Assembly (NCBI RefSeq): GCF_014596935.1
Contig: NZ_JACVXC010000002.1
Span: forward strand, 379,559-443,558
DNA length: 64,000 nt
Source of the DNA: Aestuariibaculum suncheonense
GTDB taxonomy: Bacteria; Bacteroidota; Bacteroidia; Flavobacteriales; Flavobacteriaceae
Reading direction: 5' to 3'
Below, one piece after another: positions 28,235 through 37,695 of the stretch (positions are counted from its first letter, which is position 1; every line of letters begins with the position of its first letter). A program made the translations under genes and the position numbers. Under the pieces are notes generated by a model. That model was not told the origin of the DNA and made no database searches. It saw only the letters and a list, made by a program, of their open reading frames with translations.

Positions 28235-29419
28235 TTATAGTACTTTTTTTAACCTATAAACCACCACGTCGCGAGAAGGAATTTCAATTGTAAATTTTGA
28301 TTCTGTAGTACCTATATTTTGATTATTCCATAAATCTATTACACTATATTTTCCTATGAAGTTTTTGATTGGTATACTTTCCCAGTCAATGTTATATCTT
28401 TTACGATTAAACTCTCTGTTAAAAAAGCATATGGCAATGTCTCCTTTGGAAAGTTCTTTTTGCCAGATTTCAAAATTTCCAAAATCTTCAATTTTAAAAC
28501 CTTGTTTTCCCAATTCATCCTGATTTACAGATATTAAAGCTTTATTTGTTAAAATATTTTTATCGTTTACCGACATGGATCTCAAATCATTGCCAGCCAT
28601 TAAAGGCGCTGCCAACATGCACCACATTGTAAAATGAGCTCTAGCCTCATTAGTGGTCATATTCGAATTTCCAACAGCCAGCATATCGGGGTCATTCCAA
28701 TGCCCGGGACCTGCGTATTTTTCTAAACCTACTTGTTTATCAAGGATTTCTGTCCACCCTAATTGGTTTCCCCAAATATCTCCATCAAATCTTCCTTTCA
28801 TGTCAATATCGTAGGTCGTTCTATAAAGATGAGCCACCTCCTGAGCCCATTCCCATGGCTTATTTTCACCCCATTCGCACATACTAAAAACAATTGGTCG
28901 TCCTGCTTTAAAAAGTGCATCTCTCATAAAAGCATAGGTTTCTCTTGCGTCTTGACCCTGTGTATTACACCAGTCGTATTTTAAATAATCAACCCCCCAT
29001 TTAGCGTACGTTTCTGCATCCTTAAGCTCATATCCTTTACTTCCCGGACGACCCGCGCAAGTTTTCGTTCCAGCATCAGAATAAATGCCGAATTTTAGAC
29101 CTTTTGAATGAACATAGTCCGCCAAGGCTTTCATTCCTGATGGGAATTTCTCTTTATCAACTATGATACACCCATTTGTATCTCGGCCTACCTGCCAACA
29201 ATCATCAATAACAATATATTGATAACCAACGTCATTCAAACCATTAATAATCATGGCATCGGCCATTTCTTTTATTACTGTTTCATTTACACCATCACAT
29301 TCAAAATGATTCCAACTATTCCATCCCATGGGCGGTGTTAATGCTAAATTTTGAAATTTTTGAGCATTTATCTGAATGGCTATTAATAAAATTGTAAGAA
29401 AAAAATAAAAAGTTCTCAT
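28235..29419 (-). CDS. GH27 alpha-galactosidase / alpha-N-acetylgalactosaminidase
   Basis: A 394-residue family 27 enzyme with signal peptide (1-19). The entry motif TPPMGWNSWNHF is diagnostic; the nucleophile is Asp149 in DYLKYDWCN and the acid/base Asp245 in GHWNDPDML. A short C-terminal antiparallel beta domain ends the chain (about 305-394). Family members remove terminal alpha-galactose or alpha-GalNAc; in a sialoglycan operon both alpha-Gal epitopes and alpha-GalNAc of mucin-like chains are reasonable targets, and the sequence alone does not decide. It follows the sialate esterase gene after five bases and precedes the GH20-SGNH gene by 52. Confidence 0.88.
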   Translation of the reverse strand: MRTFYFFLTILLIAIQINAQKFQNLALTPPMGWNSWNHFECDGVNETVIKEMADAMIINGLNDVGYQYIVIDDCWQVGRDTNGCIIVDKEKFPSGMKALADYVHSKGLKFGIYSDAGTKTCAGRPGSKGYELKDAETYAKWGVDYLKYDWCNTQGQDARETYAFMRDALFKAGRPIVFSMCEWGENKPWEWAQEVAHLYRTTYDIDMKGRFDGDIWGNQLGWTEILDKQVGLEKYAGPGHWNDPDMLAVGNSNMTTNEARAHFTMWCMLAAPLMAGNDLRSMSVNDKNILTNKALISVNQDELGKQGFKIEDFGNFEIWQKELSKGDIAICFFNREFNRKRYNIDWESIPIKNFIGKYSVIDLWNNQNIGTTESKFTIEIPSRDVVVYRLKKVL

Positions 29420-29424
29420 GTAGT

Positions 29425-31491
29425 TTAGTTTGTAATATTTGAAAATGTTGACGCTGGTAAACCTGATGCATTAGTTAAATTTCCTTCTGAAAAAGAACTA
29501 TATCCATACCTTACGTATCTTGGAGTCTTTACCTCTTTACTCCATAGAATTAGTTTGTCAGCCTCTATTTTAGATTGAGCTTTAACAAAAAGCTTATCTT
29601 CATCTGCTATTTCTAAATCTTTCACCGGAAATCCATCAGATGTTTTCAGGCCTGACGAATATTTAAAAACAACCTCTAATTTGTCATCCAAAACATTTAC
29701 GTAATCAAATAAAGGTCCTGAAAAATTAAGATTATTTTTATATGCTTTAGCCAAAGCCACTTTTGCTAAACGCTCCCCTACACCCCATTTTTGTTTGGGG
29801 TGTACATCTGTTTTATGACCTACATCCAATGAAACGGCCATACCTGTATTGGCAATGGATAACAACTTACGCTGTTCATCTCTAAAGTAGCCCCAATTAG
29901 GTCTATTAATACTACTTAACTGAACATAATAAAATGGCAAATCGAACTTGTTAAAATGGATCCGCCAATCGTTTACTAACATTCTAAATAATCTAGAATG
30001 TAAGTCTACCTGATTGGTATTTGATTCTCCCTGATACCAGATAACTCCTTTAAAATTATAGTTTAAGAGAGGTAAAATACCTGAATCGAATAAAAAAGTT
30101 GCATCGTAAGGATGTCTTGTTTTTAGATATTTATCGCCTGCAAAATTTTCAAACTTACGTTCAGAAACCCAGGCATCTACCAGAGGATTAAACCAAGTAT
30201 CATTTAACAAACTAATGGTTTCATGCTTTTGTTCCATACTTTCCCTGCTTATCCATGATTGAGTTGGTGAGCCACCTACAGCATTACAAACAATTCCTAC
30301 AGGAACATTTAGTTTCTTTTGTAAGTTACAGGCATAAGCATAGGCTACTGCCGAAAACTTTTCAAGTATATCTCCATCTGAATTGGCCCATCCTGAATAT
30401 TCAAAATAGTTATCAGCATGGCATAATGCTAATTCTTCACTGGAAAACGATGTCGATTTTAAAACCTTCGGATTCATTGAAAACACAAATACATTCGGAT
30501 TTATAGAATCCTTAAGAACAGCTTTAGCAGATGCCATCTGATGCACTTTAAAATCCATGTTTGATTGTCCTGATGCCAACCAAACCTCTCCTAAATAAAC
30601 CCTATTTATTTCTATACTATTAGATCCCTTAGAGTTGATTTTGAGTTTATAAGGACCTCCGGCTTCCATGGCTTTAAATGTTACCTTCCAAACTCCATTT
30701 TCATTTGGTTTTGTAATTTGTTTACCAGTATTAAAAACAACAGTAATTTCATCATCTAGATTTGAAACTCCGGTGACAACAATAGGTTCATTTCTTTGAA
30801 AAACCATATTTTCACCATATAATCGCGATACTTTTAATCCTCCACAATTCTTTGAAATGGTACTATATACCTTTTGAGCTATTTTGGCCGCTCCTTCTTT
30901 TGTGGGATGTAAATTATCCGGAAAGTATTCAGGATACCTGTATAAAGGTTCGTGCAAATCTATTAATGAAACATTTGCAATTTTAGCTACATTTTCAATT
31001 TTGGATTGAATTTCTTTAAAACTTTCACGCATACCTTCTTCAAACCAATGATGACCGGAAAAAGTTGGAGACATTCTACAAATAAACACCTTCGGGCTTG
31101 TTGGCAGATTTTGATATGCCGAAATCATATCCAGATAATCATCAATAAATTCATCTTTGTGATCTGGCCAATTATTATTTCCCTGATCGTTTAAACCTAA
31201 ATGAATGACAACGATATTCGGTAAAAACGCTTTTGACTCGGTAAATTCCTTTTCATCCCAATATGGCTTATGGCCATTTTTAAGCATGGTGGCTCCAGAA
31301 TGTCCAAAATTCCCCACTTCATATTGCTTTCCTAATAGATTTTGAAGTTGAGTAGGATAACAATTTTCTTCTCGATTTTCAATTTTATAGCCATAAGTTA
31401 CACTGTTTCCTACACAGGCAATTTTCACCTTTTGGGCATGACTAATGAAAGATTGTAGAATGACTATTAAGCAAATAAACTTTGAAAACAT
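29425..31491 (-). CDS. Two-domain sialate O-acetylesterase (SGNH plus SASA domains)
   Basis: A 688-residue exported protein (signal 1-19) with two esterase modules. The first (about 21-215) is a GDSL/SGNH hydrolase with CVGNSVTYGY (Ser30), GLNDQG and DNLHPTKEG. The second (about 220-688) is a sialate 9-O-acetylesterase-type domain with an Ig-like entry, LASGQSNMDF (catalytic Ser310) and YQGESNT. Deacetylation of sialic acid at O-9 and other positions allows sialidase and lyase to act. It lies nine bases after the sialidase gene in the operon. The related EstA/NanS proteins of gut Bacteroides have the same double architecture, which supports the call. Confidence 0.9.
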   Translation of the reverse strand: MFSKFICLIVILQSFISHAQKVKIACVGNSVTYGYKIENREENCYPTQLQNLLGKQYEVGNFGHSGATMLKNGHKPYWDEKEFTESKAFLPNIVVIHLGLNDQGNNNWPDHKDEFIDDYLDMISAYQNLPTSPKVFICRMSPTFSGHHWFEEGMRESFKEIQSKIENVAKIANVSLIDLHEPLYRYPEYFPDNLHPTKEGAAKIAQKVYSTISKNCGGLKVSRLYGENMVFQRNEPIVVTGVSNLDDEITVVFNTGKQITKPNENGVWKVTFKAMEAGGPYKLKINSKGSNSIEINRVYLGEVWLASGQSNMDFKVHQMASAKAVLKDSINPNVFVFSMNPKVLKSTSFSSEELALCHADNYFEYSGWANSDGDILEKFSAVAYAYACNLQKKLNVPVGIVCNAVGGSPTQSWISRESMEQKHETISLLNDTWFNPLVDAWVSERKFENFAGDKYLKTRHPYDATFLFDSGILPLLNYNFKGVIWYQGESNTNQVDLHSRLFRMLVNDWRIHFNKFDLPFYYVQLSSINRPNWGYFRDEQRKLLSIANTGMAVSLDVGHKTDVHPKQKWGVGERLAKVALAKAYKNNLNFSGPLFDYVNVLDDKLEVVFKYSSGLKTSDGFPVKDLEIADEDKLFVKAQSKIEADKLILWSKEVKTPRYVRYGYSSFSEGNLTNASGLPASTFSNITN

Positions 31492-31500
31492 GGGCCTTGA

Positions 31501-32628
31501 TTATGGATGTGTAAAGGCGTCTTTACCATCAGTTAACCACTCTAAAGAAAAACGGGCAAAATCATTTTTCGAGTATTCGTCTTTTTCAAAAAAGATACCT
31601 ATCTCACCATTTTTTAGAATAGTTAAAGAAGAATAAGCTGATGATCCTGTATAAATTGTTTTTCCTTCACTCCAGGTTTTTCCTTCATCATAACTAATTC
31701 TTACAGTCATGTTAATTCTATTATTTTCAGATTTAGCATTTGAAAACAGTAATCTGTCCTTTTTAAATCCATCCTTTTTAGAAGTATATCTAATTATACT
31801 GGCATTGCATCCCGGATCTATTAAATCAGGAGCCGTTTTAGTTTCCCATGTTTGTCCTTCATCCTGAGATTTGTGAACATAGCGCATTCCTGTTTTATTC
31901 ACTCTTGCGTTAATCATTAAAGTCCCGTCTACTAATTCTACAATCTTAGACTCATCCGCAGGCATAATAGGTGTAGAAATAAAATACCAGCTTTTGCCAT
32001 GGTTGTCACTTCCAAAAACATGCAATCCTTTGTTTAAATTTACCATGGTATGAAGTAGTTTACCCGAACTGGTTTGAATACCTCTTCCTGAAGTGATAAA
32101 TTTAAAATCGTTATGCCATTCAGGTTTCGCTATCTGAGATGTTATATCTTCAGGTTTAGACCAGGTTTTACCGTTATCGGAACTTTTTACCACATGCAGA
32201 TAATAGACATCCCTTTCTGTTTCTAAATCCATGTAATTGTAAAACATAAATATATCACCAGTTTCTTTGTCAACAATCATTGATGGGTCTGACGCAGAGT
32301 ATCCATCTGGAAAATTTACAACAGTTTCAATATCGGACCAGGTTTTTCCATTGTCCTGACTTCTTCTAACTATAATATTTATATCTCTGCTCCATTTTAA
32401 ATCTCCGCATGAAGGCACTCTTTGATCTATTGCCGCAATTAAATCGCCATTAGGAGCTGTTACAATTGAAGGTATCCTGTAACACAATACTCCTTCCTCC
32501 ATTCCTTTCTCAAATAAGGTAACAAATTCCGGCATCTGATTTCCTAAAGAAGTATTAACTTCCTTTACTTTCGTTCCACAGGAACTTAACAATACTAAAC
32601 CTAGTATTAAAATACTTTTATTAATCAT
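31501..32628 (-). CDS. GH33 exo-alpha-sialidase, lipoprotein
   Basis: A 375-residue six-bladed propeller sialidase. The lipobox (LLSSC, Cys17) predicts an outer-membrane or periplasmic lipoprotein. The first Arg of the triad is in YRIPS (Arg51), the region AIDQR (Asp68/Arg70) and RDINI (Asp82) follow, and at least four Asp boxes are present ([32 protein letters not shown]). It lacks the extra N-terminal carbohydrate-binding domain of gut sialidases, so it is a compact form. It overlaps the epimerase gene by eight bases and is second in the operon. Cleaves terminal sialic acid from glycoconjugates; linkage preference is not visible. Confidence 0.92.
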   Translation of the reverse strand: MINKSILILGLVLLSSCGTKVKEVNTSLGNQMPEFVTLFEKGMEEGVLCYRIPSIVTAPNGDLIAAIDQRVPSCGDLKWSRDINIIVRRSQDNGKTWSDIETVVNFPDGYSASDPSMIVDKETGDIFMFYNYMDLETERDVYYLHVVKSSDNGKTWSKPEDITSQIAKPEWHNDFKFITSGRGIQTSSGKLLHTMVNLNKGLHVFGSDNHGKSWYFISTPIMPADESKIVELVDGTLMINARVNKTGMRYVHKSQDEGQTWETKTAPDLIDPGCNASIIRYTSKKDGFKKDRLLFSNAKSENNRINMTVRISYDEGKTWSEGKTIYTGSSAYSSLTILKNGEIGIFFEKDEYSKNDFARFSLEWLTDGKDAFTHP

Positions 32629-33802
32629 TTAATTTATTTTTTTGAATATTAGCTTCTATTTTTTCAAAAGATTTCCAACACTGGAACATGGCTCTAGGCA
32701 CATGAAAACATCCTTTCCATTTTCCGCCCTTTAAATTTAATAATACTTCTCCTTGTCTGTTTAAATATCCAAACCATTCGCCATTTTCAGCATCTGAAAA
32801 GTGGCTCCAAGAATAGTCATGTACTTTTTTGTACCAATTAAAAACCTCATCTTTCTGAGTATGTTCGTAGGCTTTAGCTAAAGCCACTAAGGTTTCTAAA
32901 TGAACCCACCATAATTTTTGATCCCACTCTAATTGCTGTAAAGGATACCCGCTTGCATCCATAAAGTAAAAAATACCGCCATAGTCTTTATCCCAACTGT
33001 GTTCCAGAATTCTAAGAATAGTCTCTGTTGCTCGATTTATTAATTTAGAATCGCGTTTTCTAACACCAATATCAATCATAAACCACATAGCCTCTATCCC
33101 GTGTCCTGGATTTAATAATCGTCCATTAAAGCTATTATCATGACTTCCATCGGGCTGCACATTTTCAAAAACTAAACCTGTTTTCTTATCCAAAAAGATT
33201 TCCATCACCTGATTAACACTATAATCAATAGTTTTATTAACTTCCTCAGAAGATAATACACCCTCAAGTTCTAATACTAAATTTGATAGTATCATAGGTA
33301 AAGAAAAACCAACTAAGGGTCTCGTCGAGGTATTTTTTTCATACTTCCCTTTTGGATTATCAATGCGTTGTAAAATATTGAAATAAGTAGTTTTGGCCAG
33401 TTCTTTTATTTCGTCATCATTTGTTGCAATGGCATATTGACTAAAAGCCATAGCTGCAAAACAATCTGAAAAAATATTATATGGCTGCACTAATGGCTCT
33501 CCTTTCTGAGTTACTGAAAAGTAAAAGTTCCCTTCTGTATCTCTTCCATAATTTCGTAAAAAATCAACTCCGCTTTTTGCAATCTCAAGCCATTTAGGAT
33601 TCTTTTCAACCCTATTATATAACATAGAGAATGTCCAGGCTTGTCTTCCTTGAAGCCATATAAATTTGTCGGTATCGTAAACCTTGCCATTTCTATCTAA
33701 ACACGTAAAATAACCACCATACTGTGTATCAATGGAGTACCTTTCCCAAAAAGGTAAAATATCTTTTAATAATGTATCTTTATAAAGTATGCTATAATTC
33801 AT
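32621..33802 (-). CDS. AGE/RenBP-type N-acylglucosamine 2-epimerase
   Basis: A 393-residue (alpha/alpha)6-barrel protein of the AGE family, cytoplasmic. It converts ManNAc, the product of sialate lyase, to GlcNAc. Family marks are the aromatic entry ([16 protein letters not shown]), the central HGIEAMWF segment ([12 protein letters not shown]) with the conserved His, and [11 protein letters not shown] near the end. In Bacteroides this epimerase (the nanE-II type) replaces the NanK/NanE route of enterobacteria, and no NanK or NanE is seen here. First gene of the eight-gene operon, divergent to the FadR-type regulator with an operator in between. Confidence 0.92.
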   Translation of the reverse strand: MNYSILYKDTLLKDILPFWERYSIDTQYGGYFTCLDRNGKVYDTDKFIWLQGRQAWTFSMLYNRVEKNPKWLEIAKSGVDFLRNYGRDTEGNFYFSVTQKGEPLVQPYNIFSDCFAAMAFSQYAIATNDDEIKELAKTTYFNILQRIDNPKGKYEKNTSTRPLVGFSLPMILSNLVLELEGVLSSEEVNKTIDYSVNQVMEIFLDKKTGLVFENVQPDGSHDNSFNGRLLNPGHGIEAMWFMIDIGVRKRDSKLINRATETILRILEHSWDKDYGGIFYFMDASGYPLQQLEWDQKLWWVHLETLVALAKAYEHTQKDEVFNWYKKVHDYSWSHFSDAENGEWFGYLNRQGEVLLNLKGGKWKGCFHVPRAMFQCWKSFEKIEANIQKNKLND

Positions 33803-33838
33803 TTCAAAACTTTTAATCGGTAGCTATAAAAAAAATGT

Positions 33839-33866
33839 TATATTTGTTATTATGTATAACATAATA
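33839..33866. promoter_or_regulatory. Divergent promoter with putative NanR-like operator
   Basis: A -7 box TATATTTG at 33839-33846 (plus strand) is followed immediately by the palindrome TATTATG-N5-CATAATA (33848-33866). A protein bound there would cover the start of regulator transcription and lie upstream of the epimerase gene, so autoregulation and operon control from one site are likely. The same palindrome recurs at 19193 and 40985. Confidence 0.65.
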
Positions 33867-33919
33867 CAAATTTAATAAAATAAAATTTATAATTTACATT
33901 TGTCATAAATTTATTCCCA

Positions 33920-34639
33920 ATGAAAAAAGATTTGAATATTACACCTTTAAATACTCTTAGTTTAGTTGATAAAGTTGAAATGCGTATAAACGAGTACATA
34001 AAAAACAACAATCTTGAAGTTGGAGATGCCATACCCAAAGAACTTCAATTTGCCGAAGCTTTAGGTGTTAGCAGAACGGTTATAAGAGAAGCTCTTTCCA
34101 GATTGCGTACCATTGGTATTATTGAAACTAAGAAACATAAAGGAATGGTACTTTCTCATCCTGATTTTATTCAAAATTTTGAAAAGGTCATAGATTCAAA
34201 CTTACTTGAAGACGAAACCCTAAAAGATATTTTTGAACTTCGGTTAATATTAGAAATGGGAATGGTTGATATTTTGTTTGCCAGAAAAACCGATGAGGAT
34301 TTAAAGGAATTAGAAGAAATTGTGAATCGAATGGAATCCAATAATTCTGAATCTACTGTTTTTAAGTTAGAGAACGAAGTTGCTTTTCACGGAAAACTTT
34401 ATGAAATGTCTGGAAATAAAACTTTACAACGTTTTCAAAACCTATTGTTACCTGTTTTTCAATATGTTCATGAGCACAAGTTACCTAACGCAGAACCATT
34501 TAAGTATTCGAAAAAATTCACAACTCATCGAGAATTATTAAACTTTTTAAAAGACGATAACATAAAAGCATTTCGAAAAGGATTATCTAATCACTTGGAG
34601 CCTCATTTAAACCGCGTTTTGGAAAAAGCTAAATCTTAA
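33920..34639 (+). CDS. FadR-subfamily GntR regulator, probable repressor of the sialoglycan genes
   Basis: A 239-residue GntR-type regulator. The winged HTH covers about 12-80 (GDAIPKELQFAEALGVSRTV, then IREALSRLRTIGIIE), and the helical FCD ligand domain about 95-230 with metal-type residues (ELRLILEMG, FHGKLYEMSGN, HRELLNFL). E. coli NanR is in the same subfamily and is released by N-acetylneuraminate. The gene is divergent to the epimerase-sialidase operon with a palindrome in the shared region, and the same palindrome lies before the PUL's SusC and the symporter genes, which argues for one regulon. Its 3' end overlaps that of the YhcH gene by 11 bases, tail to tail. Confidence 0.88.
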   Translation: MKKDLNITPLNTLSLVDKVEMRINEYIKNNNLEVGDAIPKELQFAEALGVSRTVIREALSRLRTIGIIETKKHKGMVLSHPDFIQNFEKVIDSNLLEDETLKDIFELRLILEMGMVDILFARKTDEDLKELEEIVNRMESNNSESTVFKLENEVAFHGKLYEMSGNKTLQRFQNLLLPVFQYVHEHKLPNAEPFKYSKKFTTHRELLNFLKDDNIKAFRKGLSNHLEPHLNRVLEKAKS

Positions 34640-35084
34640 CTTTTACGATTACCTTTTTTAAATCTGATATTTTATTAAATTCAATTTCAGGCAAATGGGT
34701 GTCATCGGGAAAAAAAATAGCAAACATTCCTTTTTCCATGGTTAATACGTTGTATGATGATTTATAAAGAGCATAATCATCTTCTAAATTGTATGCTTTT
34801 ATAGGTATTTGTTTATTTAAAGTAGCAAAACCAATTTGCTCTGTTCCTTCAATTACATAATGTATATCTATGAACTTTTTATGAGCTTCTAACACATTTT
34901 TATGCTGAATGGCAGTTTTTGTTTTACATACTTTTATAATAGCATATACCTCATCTCCTTGAATGTTATATTTACCTGCCTTTAAACCTGAATAACCTCC
35001 TTTTTTCAAGTATTTCAAGGCAATATCCAAGTTTTTATGAGTTCCTTGATATAAGCTTATATTTTCAATTTTGTCTAAAATCAT
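34629..35084 (-). CDS. YhcH/YjgK/YiaL-family protein (NanQ-like)
   Basis: A 151-residue cupin-like protein of the YhcH family, which accompanies sialic acid genes in many bacteria; E. coli YhcH/NanQ has been linked to anomer conversion of sialic acid. Family marks are IHYVIEGTEQIGFA and IFFPDDTHLPEIE with the His/Glu metal set. I start it at the ATG at 35084; a TTG-initiated frame from 35111 would run through the terminator stem. It lies downstream of nanA behind an intrinsic terminator and therefore depends on read-through or its own promoter. It converges with the regulator gene, sharing 11 bases. Confidence 0.85.
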   Translation of the reverse strand: MILDKIENISLYQGTHKNLDIALKYLKKGGYSGLKAGKYNIQGDEVYAIIKVCKTKTAIQHKNVLEAHKKFIDIHYVIEGTEQIGFATLNKQIPIKAYNLEDDYALYKSSYNVLTMEKGMFAIFFPDDTHLPEIEFNKISDLKKVIVKVKI

Positions 35085-35101
35085 TTTTCTTATTCTTAAT
35101 A

Positions 35102-35139
35102 AAAAACCCAAGTAATTAATATTAATTGCTTGGGTTTTT
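35102..35139 (-). terminator. Intrinsic terminator between nanA and the YhcH gene
   Basis: An 11-bp perfect stem, AAAAACCCAAG (35102-35112) with CTTGGGTTTTT (35129-35139); the 16-base loop contains a further palindrome AATTAATATTAATT. It stands 16 bases after the nanA stop; the run of A on the left gives a U tract for minus-strand transcripts. Confidence 0.88.
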
Positions 35140-35155
35140 AAATACTAACAATCAA

Positions 35156-36061
35156 CTATTTGCCTAAAAACTCAGATAAGCCAATCTTTTCAAGTTCTTT
35201 TTTAATATCATCATAAACTTCATTCGAAACATTAGAATGCGGAAATCTACTTGGTCCACAATCGATACCATACGTTTTCATAAAACCTTTAGCAACCCCA
35301 TTAAATCCTCCTTTACTATCCAAAATTTCAACAAAACGAATTGCTTTAGTCTGTAACTGAGCTGCCTTTTGCATTTGTCCTGCTTCAAACAATTCTTTTA
35401 TTTTATAGTATAATGATGGAATATGATTGTAGGTACTACCTACCCACCCTTTAGCCCCCAAAGGAAGACTTGAAAGAAAGATTTCATCGAAACCAAATAA
35501 TATATTATACTTTCCGTCTTCAAAGTTTTTGGAATGTAAATAATCGATTAAATTATTGTTCGTAAATTTTATTCCTGCAAAAGTTGGAATTTCCCTAGGA
35601 GCAATTTTTAAAAACTCAATCATATTTAAGTTAGCTCCACTTAATACTGGTATATGATAATAATAAAAGGGTAATTTTGGAGCACAAGCTGCAACTTCCT
35701 TACAGTATTGCACCAATTTATCTATACTATTCAACCTAAAATAATAAGGCGCTAATACTGCTATGGCATCAACCTTATCCGATGCATAAGTCGCTAATTC
35801 CTTTGACACTTTTAAACTAGGATCTCCTACATGATCTATCAAATACAAATCTGACGACTTATTTTCAGACCAAGCTAAAGTTAATGCTTTGCGCTCTTCG
35901 GTGGATAATGAGACAAAATCACCTGTAGACCCATTCATGAATACTCCCGAGACCTTATTATTTATTAAAAATTGAGCATAATCTTTTATGACTCCTGTAT
36001 TCAATGAACCATCCTGATGCATTGGGGCATATGTAGCCGCTATTAAATTCTCTATCTTCAT
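35156..36061 (-). CDS. nanA: N-acetylneuraminate lyase (DapA/NanA superfamily)
   Basis: A 301-residue aldolase of the dihydrodipicolinate synthase/NAL family. The Schiff-base Lys165 is in FAGIKFTNNN and the catalytic Tyr135 in FYYYHIP; GSTGDFVSLS is the pyruvate carboxylate-binding loop of the lyase branch (GSTGE in many relatives). Y-Y-H-I-P and the PUL context point to splitting of sialic acid into ManNAc and pyruvate rather than lysine synthesis. It is cytoplasmic. It lies 116 bases after susD, separated by a stem-loop, and is followed by a terminator. The product feeds the AGE-type epimerase at 32621. Confidence 0.9.
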   Translation of the reverse strand: MKIENLIAATYAPMHQDGSLNTGVIKDYAQFLINNKVSGVFMNGSTGDFVSLSTEERKALTLAWSENKSSDLYLIDHVGDPSLKVSKELATYASDKVDAIAVLAPYYFRLNSIDKLVQYCKEVAACAPKLPFYYYHIPVLSGANLNMIEFLKIAPREIPTFAGIKFTNNNLIDYLHSKNFEDGKYNILFGFDEIFLSSLPLGAKGWVGSTYNHIPSLYYKIKELFEAGQMQKAAQLQTKAIRFVEILDSKGGFNGVAKGFMKTYGIDCGPSRFPHSNVSNEVYDDIKKELEKIGLSEFLGK

Positions 36062-36107
36062 TTTTTATACCTAATTAATGCTATTCTTATAATCAAAACA
36101 GTAAATT

Positions 36108-36140
36108 AAAGAGGGTTCAGGCCAAACCTTAACCCTCTTT
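36108..36140 (-). terminator. Stem-loop between susD and nanA
   Basis: A 10-bp perfect stem AAAGAGGGTT (36108-36117) and AACCCTCTTT (36131-36140). For minus-strand transcripts the U tract is short (TTTAATTT), so it is probably a leaky terminator or an mRNA-stabilising 3' hairpin that sets the level of susCD above that of nanA. Confidence 0.75.
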
Positions 36141-36177
36141 TTGGTCACTAACTCAATTACAATTAACCAAACTAAAC

Positions 36178-37683
36178 TTACTCTATATATCCTGTTGTTT
36201 GTTGCAACAATGGATTTCTCCCAATCATGTCATTTGTGATTGGTAGTACTAACTTATACTCATCGCCAGTACTTAAAAAACTAATATTATCTATTACAAA
36301 ACTGTTACCTGCTCTACGCAAATCCCACCAACGCTTTCCTTCGCCTATAAATTCTTTATAACGCTCATTTAAAATGGCATTGGTATTATTCACTTTAGTG
36401 CTATTTGTGTAGGCGTGAATTAATGGATTATAATTATCGCCATAGGCTCTTTCACGAATTTGGTTTATCTCGGATGAAGGATCTTCTCCCAGTAAGTTTT
36501 TGGCCTCTGCCAGAAGTAAAACTACATCGGCGTAACGATAAAGAGGGACATCATTTTCAAAAATGCGTTCTGATCCTTTAACAACACCAAGAAACTTGTT
36601 AAATATTGACCCAAAGTATTTTGATTCGTCGTAAGAAGAATACCCTAGTCCACCATTATCATCTGTATATAACCTTATAAAGGTCGCATCCTTTCTACCA
36701 TCATCATTATCATCCAGGAGTAAAATTGTTTTTTCAGACTGTCCATATCTATTGGCTCCAGCAATAACAAAATCACTCATTGAGGCTCCCATATCATTAT
36801 ACTGAACATTAATCTCTGTACTTCTTCCTGTAAGACTGTTATAAATATTAGAAGCTTCGTCTTGCTTATACTGAATGGCAAAAATAAATTCATTATTAGC
36901 TTCGTTTTCAACACCCCATAAACTTGATAGGGGTTCTAGTTCGATACCTAATGATGCGATTTGCTGTAATGCCGCTTTAGCTTCAGTAAAATCAGCGTTA
37001 CCACCACCTAAAAGGTTACCTGACCAAATGTACACGTCTCCCTTAAGTGCTAATGTAGCTGGCTTAGACCAGTAAATTCTCTGTCCTTCAAAAAAACTAT
37101 TATCAGACCCAAAAGCAGATAAAGATGATGCTATATCAGATTTTATTTGAGCCATTACATCAGTTTGAGAAGAACGAGGCTTACTTAAAGCTGACGCATC
37201 AACTGTTGTTAGTGGTTCTAAAATAATAGGCACATCTCCCCATGTTTTTAACAAAGTATAGTAATACAGCGCTCTTAAGCCGTAGGCCTGTCCTAACAAA
37301 TGGTTTTTATCTGCTTCATTAATAAAACTTACATTTGGCACATTCTTAAGAAAGTCATTTATTCTGTGAATATTTGTATACAAACCTGCCCAGCCTCCAA
37401 AAGGAGCTGTTGAAACAGTTATATTTGATTCGATTAAAGCTTCATTTGCCGGAGATTCATAGGTTCTTCCTCCCCAAATATCACTTCTCATTTCTCCTAA
37501 CAACCATAAGTTGCCAGCTGTAGATCTTAAATTTGCATACATTCCTGTTTGAGCAGTTCTTGCTCCTTCCTCTGTATCCCAAAAACCTGCCGCTGTTAAT
37601 TGACTTGGACTTGTTAAATCTAATTCACTTTCACAAGCGCTGAATGTCATCACAGCTATTAATATATATAAATACTTCTTCAT
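36178..37683 (-). CDS. SusD/RagB-family glycan-binding lipoprotein of the sialoglycan PUL
   Basis: A 501-residue SusD-like surface lipoprotein (signal and lipobox MTFSAC, Cys18). The SusD N-terminal region (about 20-210) shows the TPR-like helical scaffold (GQAYGLRALYYYTLLKTWGD), and the C-terminal RagB/SusD domain has NERYKEFIGEGKRWWDLRRAG, written here in part as YKEFIGEGKRWWDLRR. Together with the SusC partner it forms the pedal-bin complex that captures glycans at the cell surface. It lies 12 bases after the susC gene. Binding residues for sialic acid cannot be named. Bacteroides NanU is the functional analogue. Confidence 0.93.
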   Translation of the reverse strand: MKKYLYILIAVMTFSACESELDLTSPSQLTAAGFWDTEEGARTAQTGMYANLRSTAGNLWLLGEMRSDIWGGRTYESPANEALIESNITVSTAPFGGWAGLYTNIHRINDFLKNVPNVSFINEADKNHLLGQAYGLRALYYYTLLKTWGDVPIILEPLTTVDASALSKPRSSQTDVMAQIKSDIASSLSAFGSDNSFFEGQRIYWSKPATLALKGDVYIWSGNLLGGGNADFTEAKAALQQIASLGIELEPLSSLWGVENEANNEFIFAIQYKQDEASNIYNSLTGRSTEINVQYNDMGASMSDFVIAGANRYGQSEKTILLLDDNDDGRKDATFIRLYTDDNGGLGYSSYDESKYFGSIFNKFLGVVKGSERIFENDVPLYRYADVVLLLAEAKNLLGEDPSSEINQIRERAYGDNYNPLIHAYTNSTKVNNTNAILNERYKEFIGEGKRWWDLRRAGNSFVIDNISFLSTGDEYKLVLPITNDMIGRNPLLQQTTGYIE

Positions 37684-37695
37684 CTTTTTTTTTAT

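Noticed and set aside
34629-35111. Longer YhcH start (TTG at 35111)
   Set aside because: It would begin inside the terminator stem; ATG 35084 matches the usual family N-terminus.
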